Assembly: GCA_937907415.1 (NCBI GenBank)
Contig: CALCHY010000198.1
Span: forward strand, 1 to 17,290
Source of the DNA: an uncultured Trueperaceae bacterium
GTDB taxonomy: Bacteria > Deinococcota > Deinococci > Deinococcales > Trueperaceae
Direction: 5' to 3'
DNA: 17,290 bases
Shown: positions 15,559 to 17,290 of the stretch, piece by piece
Position numbering within the stretch: the first letter of the stretch is position 1
Layout: each line of letters opens with the position of its first letter
Position numbers and translations under genes: made by a program
The notes under the pieces: generated by a model
Databases searched by the model: none
What the model was told of the DNA's origin: nothing
What the model saw: the letters and a program-made list of their open reading frames with translations, nothing else

Positions 15559-16071
15559 CTAGAGTATCAGCGAATCCAGCTGCCTTACGGCGGGGCATTC
15601 TTCGCCGAACTCCGCCGCCACCAGGCGCCTGAACTCCGCCAGCGGCACGATGCAACCCCCCGGCGCTGGCAACGGCAGGCGCTCCAGCAGGTCCGCGAGC
15701 GCCGCGAGCTCGTCCGGCAGCAAGCAGGACACGACACTGTGAGCGATGAGAAGGTCCTCTAGCGACATGTCGCGGCCAATCCAGTACCTGCGGCCTGGTC
15801 GACAACTTATATCGAGCCTAGGGAGGCCAGGCAGCGAGTCGGGCGTGTCTGCCAGCTTGTGCCGCACCAGTGCGAGTACGAACTCTCCTTCGTCAGGGTC
15901 GAGCAACTTTGGCGGCATGGCGCCGAACCCGGCTTGACTAACCGGAGAGCCCAAGGTCATCCGCTGCCAATCGGCGCGGCCCCCTACGTCAGCCTTAAGG
16001 GACCATATGCGTTGCTTACGAGGTAATCGCCCGGCGCAAAGCAGCTTCCTTTTAACAACAAATCGAATCAT
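15559..16071 (-). CDS. Unknown 170-residue protein divergent from the nucleotidyltransferase
   Basis: I do not recognise this protein. It begins with a basic stretch (RFVVKRKLLCAGRLPRK) and has a middle segment DEGEFVLALVRHKLADTP and a Leu-rich helical part, MSLEDLLIAHSVVSCLLPDELAALADLLERL. It ends in an acidic/hydrophobic tail. No signal peptide or membrane helix is clear. ATG at 16071 is only 28 bases from the divergent nucleotidyltransferase start, so they share a promoter region. It could be the cognate antitoxin or regulator of that toxin, but the sequence alone does not show this. Base use is like its neighbours. Confidence 0.5.
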   Translation of the reverse strand: MIRFVVKRKLLCAGRLPRKQRIWSLKADVGGRADWQRMTLGSPVSQAGFGAMPPKLLDPDEGEFVLALVRHKLADTPDSLPGLPRLDISCRPGRRYWIGRDMSLEDLLIAHSVVSCLLPDELAALADLLERLPLPAPGGCIVPLAEFRRLVAAEFGEECPAVRQLDSLIL

Positions 16072-16099
16072 AACGGAGCGTGCGTTCTAATCCAATACG

Positions 16100-16910
16100 A
16101 TGTTAAGGTCGGGTTCCGGACTCGCTGACGCTGTCGTAGCCTACCTCCAGGAGGTGACAGGCCTACCGGTGCGCCGCGACCACTTCCGCGAGTACCCAGG
16201 CCGCTACGTGCTCATCGGGGGCACCGCGAGCCACCTGGCCCTGCGGGAACAAGGCTTCGACTTCCGCGCCACCAAGGACCTCGACATCATCCTCTGCATC
16301 GAAGCCCTAAACGAGCGCTTCCTAGCCGCCTTCTGATCGTTCGTGCAAGCCGGCGGCTGCGCGCGCCTAGAGCGCGCCGCGAACCCGCGCACCTACTACC
16401 GCTTCCAGAAGCCGAGCGACCCCGCCTACCCCTACATGCTCGAGCTGTTCTTCCGTCAACCTGACGGGATCAACGTGCCGCCCGGAACACACCTGGCGCC
16501 GATCTCCAGCGACTCGGATCTCTCTAGCCTCTCCGCTATCCTGCTCGACGACACCTATTACCGCTGGGTCATGGCGGGCCGCCGCCAAACAGATGGCTTG
16601 GCAACCGTCGGCCCGGAGCACCTCATCCCGCTCAAAGCGCGCACCTACCTCGACCTGCGTGCTCGACCCGAGCGCAACGAACTGGTCAAGGGGACCCATC
16701 TCAGGAAGCACCGCAACGACGTCGTGCGCCTAGCGCAGCTGCTTGGCCCAACGCCCATCATGGAGGTCCCCGCGGTCGCGCGCCGACCTCCGCGCCTACT
16801 TAGCCGTCCTCAACCTCGACACTGAACGCCTACGAAGCCTCGGGGTCGCGTTCGACACCCCGGAAGCGATCACCCGCCTCCTCGAAACCGCCTACGCACT
16901 AAACGGCTGA
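16100..16910 (+). pseudogene. AbiEii/AbiGii-like nucleotidyltransferase toxin, broken by TGA and a frameshift
   Basis: The frame from ATG 16100 shows the nucleotidyltransferase core: RYVLIGGTASHLAL (GG-x-A-S) and FRATKDLDIIL (D60, D62 of the DxD pair). At 16334-16336 TGA follows LAAF where the family has Trp (TGG), then SFVQAGGCARLERAANPRTY continues in the same frame. It goes on through YPYMLELFFRQPD, SSLSAILLDDTYYR, EHLIPLKARTYLDL and LRKHRNDVVRLAQLLG. Near 16770-16778 one base is added (or two lost); the other frame then gives ADLRAYLAVLNLDTERLRSLGV and ends at TGA 16908-16910. AbiEii-type toxins transfer nucleotides to tRNA ends or other targets. With two lesions this copy should be inactive. 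Confidence 0.72.
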
Positions 16911-16914
16911 CGCC

Positions 16915-17241
16915 CTAGCGCTGCGCCCAAGCGCGCGCCAGCCCCTGCGGCGCGTCGCCGTCCAGCAGTGGGTGCGGCGTGACTAACCACAGTCTGACAC
17001 TCACCTCACCGCCACCCGAGAGCTGCCGTAAACCTCCCTGGTTCTCCTCCATCACGACCACCTCGCCTCTGGCCACGACGGCTGCAAATACACTGGCCTT
17101 GTAGACCCCGGATCCTTCCTCTCCGGCCCAAGCGGCCGCGAAGAAGCCCGGGGCTTTCTGATGCAACTCGATACCGGCCGTGACCATCTCTGAGATGATT
17201 CTCTTTCGACAATCAACAACCAAGGCACCGCAGCTATCCAC
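16915..17241 (-). CDS. Unknown protein, possible MbcA/ParS-like toxin-binding C-terminus
   Basis: The frame runs 108 codons from GTG 17241, or 89 from ATG 17187; neither start has a convincing ribosome site. The last part, VRLWLVTPHPLLDGDAPQGL, resembles the W-L-x-x-P-x-x-L-x-G-x-x-P segment of Xre/MbcA/ParS antitoxins, whose partners are RES-domain toxins. The rest (GFFAAAWAGEEGSGVYKASVF) is not recognised. The similarity is short. If it is right, a RES toxin gene would be expected next to it, but none lies to its left in this window. The stop is five bases from the end of the broken nucleotidyltransferase, tail to tail. Confidence 0.35.
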   Translation of the reverse strand: MDSCGALVVDCRKRIISEMVTAGIELHQKAPGFFAAAWAGEEGSGVYKASVFAAVVARGEVVVMEENQGGLRQLSGGGEVSVRLWLVTPHPLLDGDAPQGLARAWAQR

Positions 17242-17290
17242 AGAAAATGCCCATTAGCGAGCGATGTAGTCAGTGCCTACTGGAGCTGGC

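Noticed and set aside
15222..15632. Plus-strand frames opposite the Phd-like gene
   Set aside because: They are shadows with Pro/Arg-rich composition; the Phd fold on the minus strand is clear.

Overview
The window is mostly high-GC DNA (roughly 70% by eye) from a bacterium that often seems to start transcription right at the start codon. At least five intact genes have a TANNNT-type -10 box only 6-9 bases before their start and no clear Shine-Dalgarno. That habit, the codon use and the gene mix suggest Deinococcota, perhaps a Truepera-like lineage. This is inference; no rRNA or marker gene is present to settle it.

Layout. (1) 2-486: a dead AbiE-type toxin-antitoxin locus, with an antitoxin gene broken by an amber stop and only the first ~20 codons of its toxin gene. 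(2) 487-4240: a lower-GC block holding a Gabija-like defence pair, an OLD-family ATPase/TOPRIM nuclease (773-2500) and a UvrD-like helicase (2493-3890), with a palindrome-rich leader. It appears inserted into the abiE locus. (3) 4248-5640: a serine recombinase, a thioredoxin-fold protein and a VOC/bleomycin-resistance-like protein. (4) 5453-7581, minus strand: a YtkA/FixH-like secreted protein, a DsbA-like gene with two in-frame amber codons, and a SCO1-type copper chaperone that has lost its own stop. (5) 7609-10154: a Zn/Cd/Pb P1B-ATPase translationally coupled to its CadC/SmtB-type repressor. (6) 10147-13100: an arsenic island. A wreck of arsA and a small Cys-rich peptide run leftward; arsR-acr3-arsC run rightward as an overlapping operon, followed by a broken second arsC. 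(7) 13101-17290: a toxin-antitoxin graveyard with four antitoxin-type genes lacking recognisable toxins, a coupled unknown protein, a broken AbiEii-like nucleotidyltransferase and two unknown proteins.

Working together. The cadA-cadC and arsR-acr3-arsC modules look intact and should give Zn/Cd/Pb efflux and arsenate reduction plus arsenite export. The Gabija-like pair looks intact and should act against phage or foreign DNA. Much of the rest is decaying: at least six genes carry nonsense mutations, frameshifts or deletions.

The most interesting unexplained signal is a pair of similar noncoding elements, one on each side of the HigA-like gene (about 13436-13540 and 14023-14140). Each has a -10-like box, a two-helix fold with compensatory base changes between the copies, a conserved UGAUGAA segment, and a strong terminator-like hairpin downstream. 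They look like a small structured RNA or leader element that I cannot assign to a known family.
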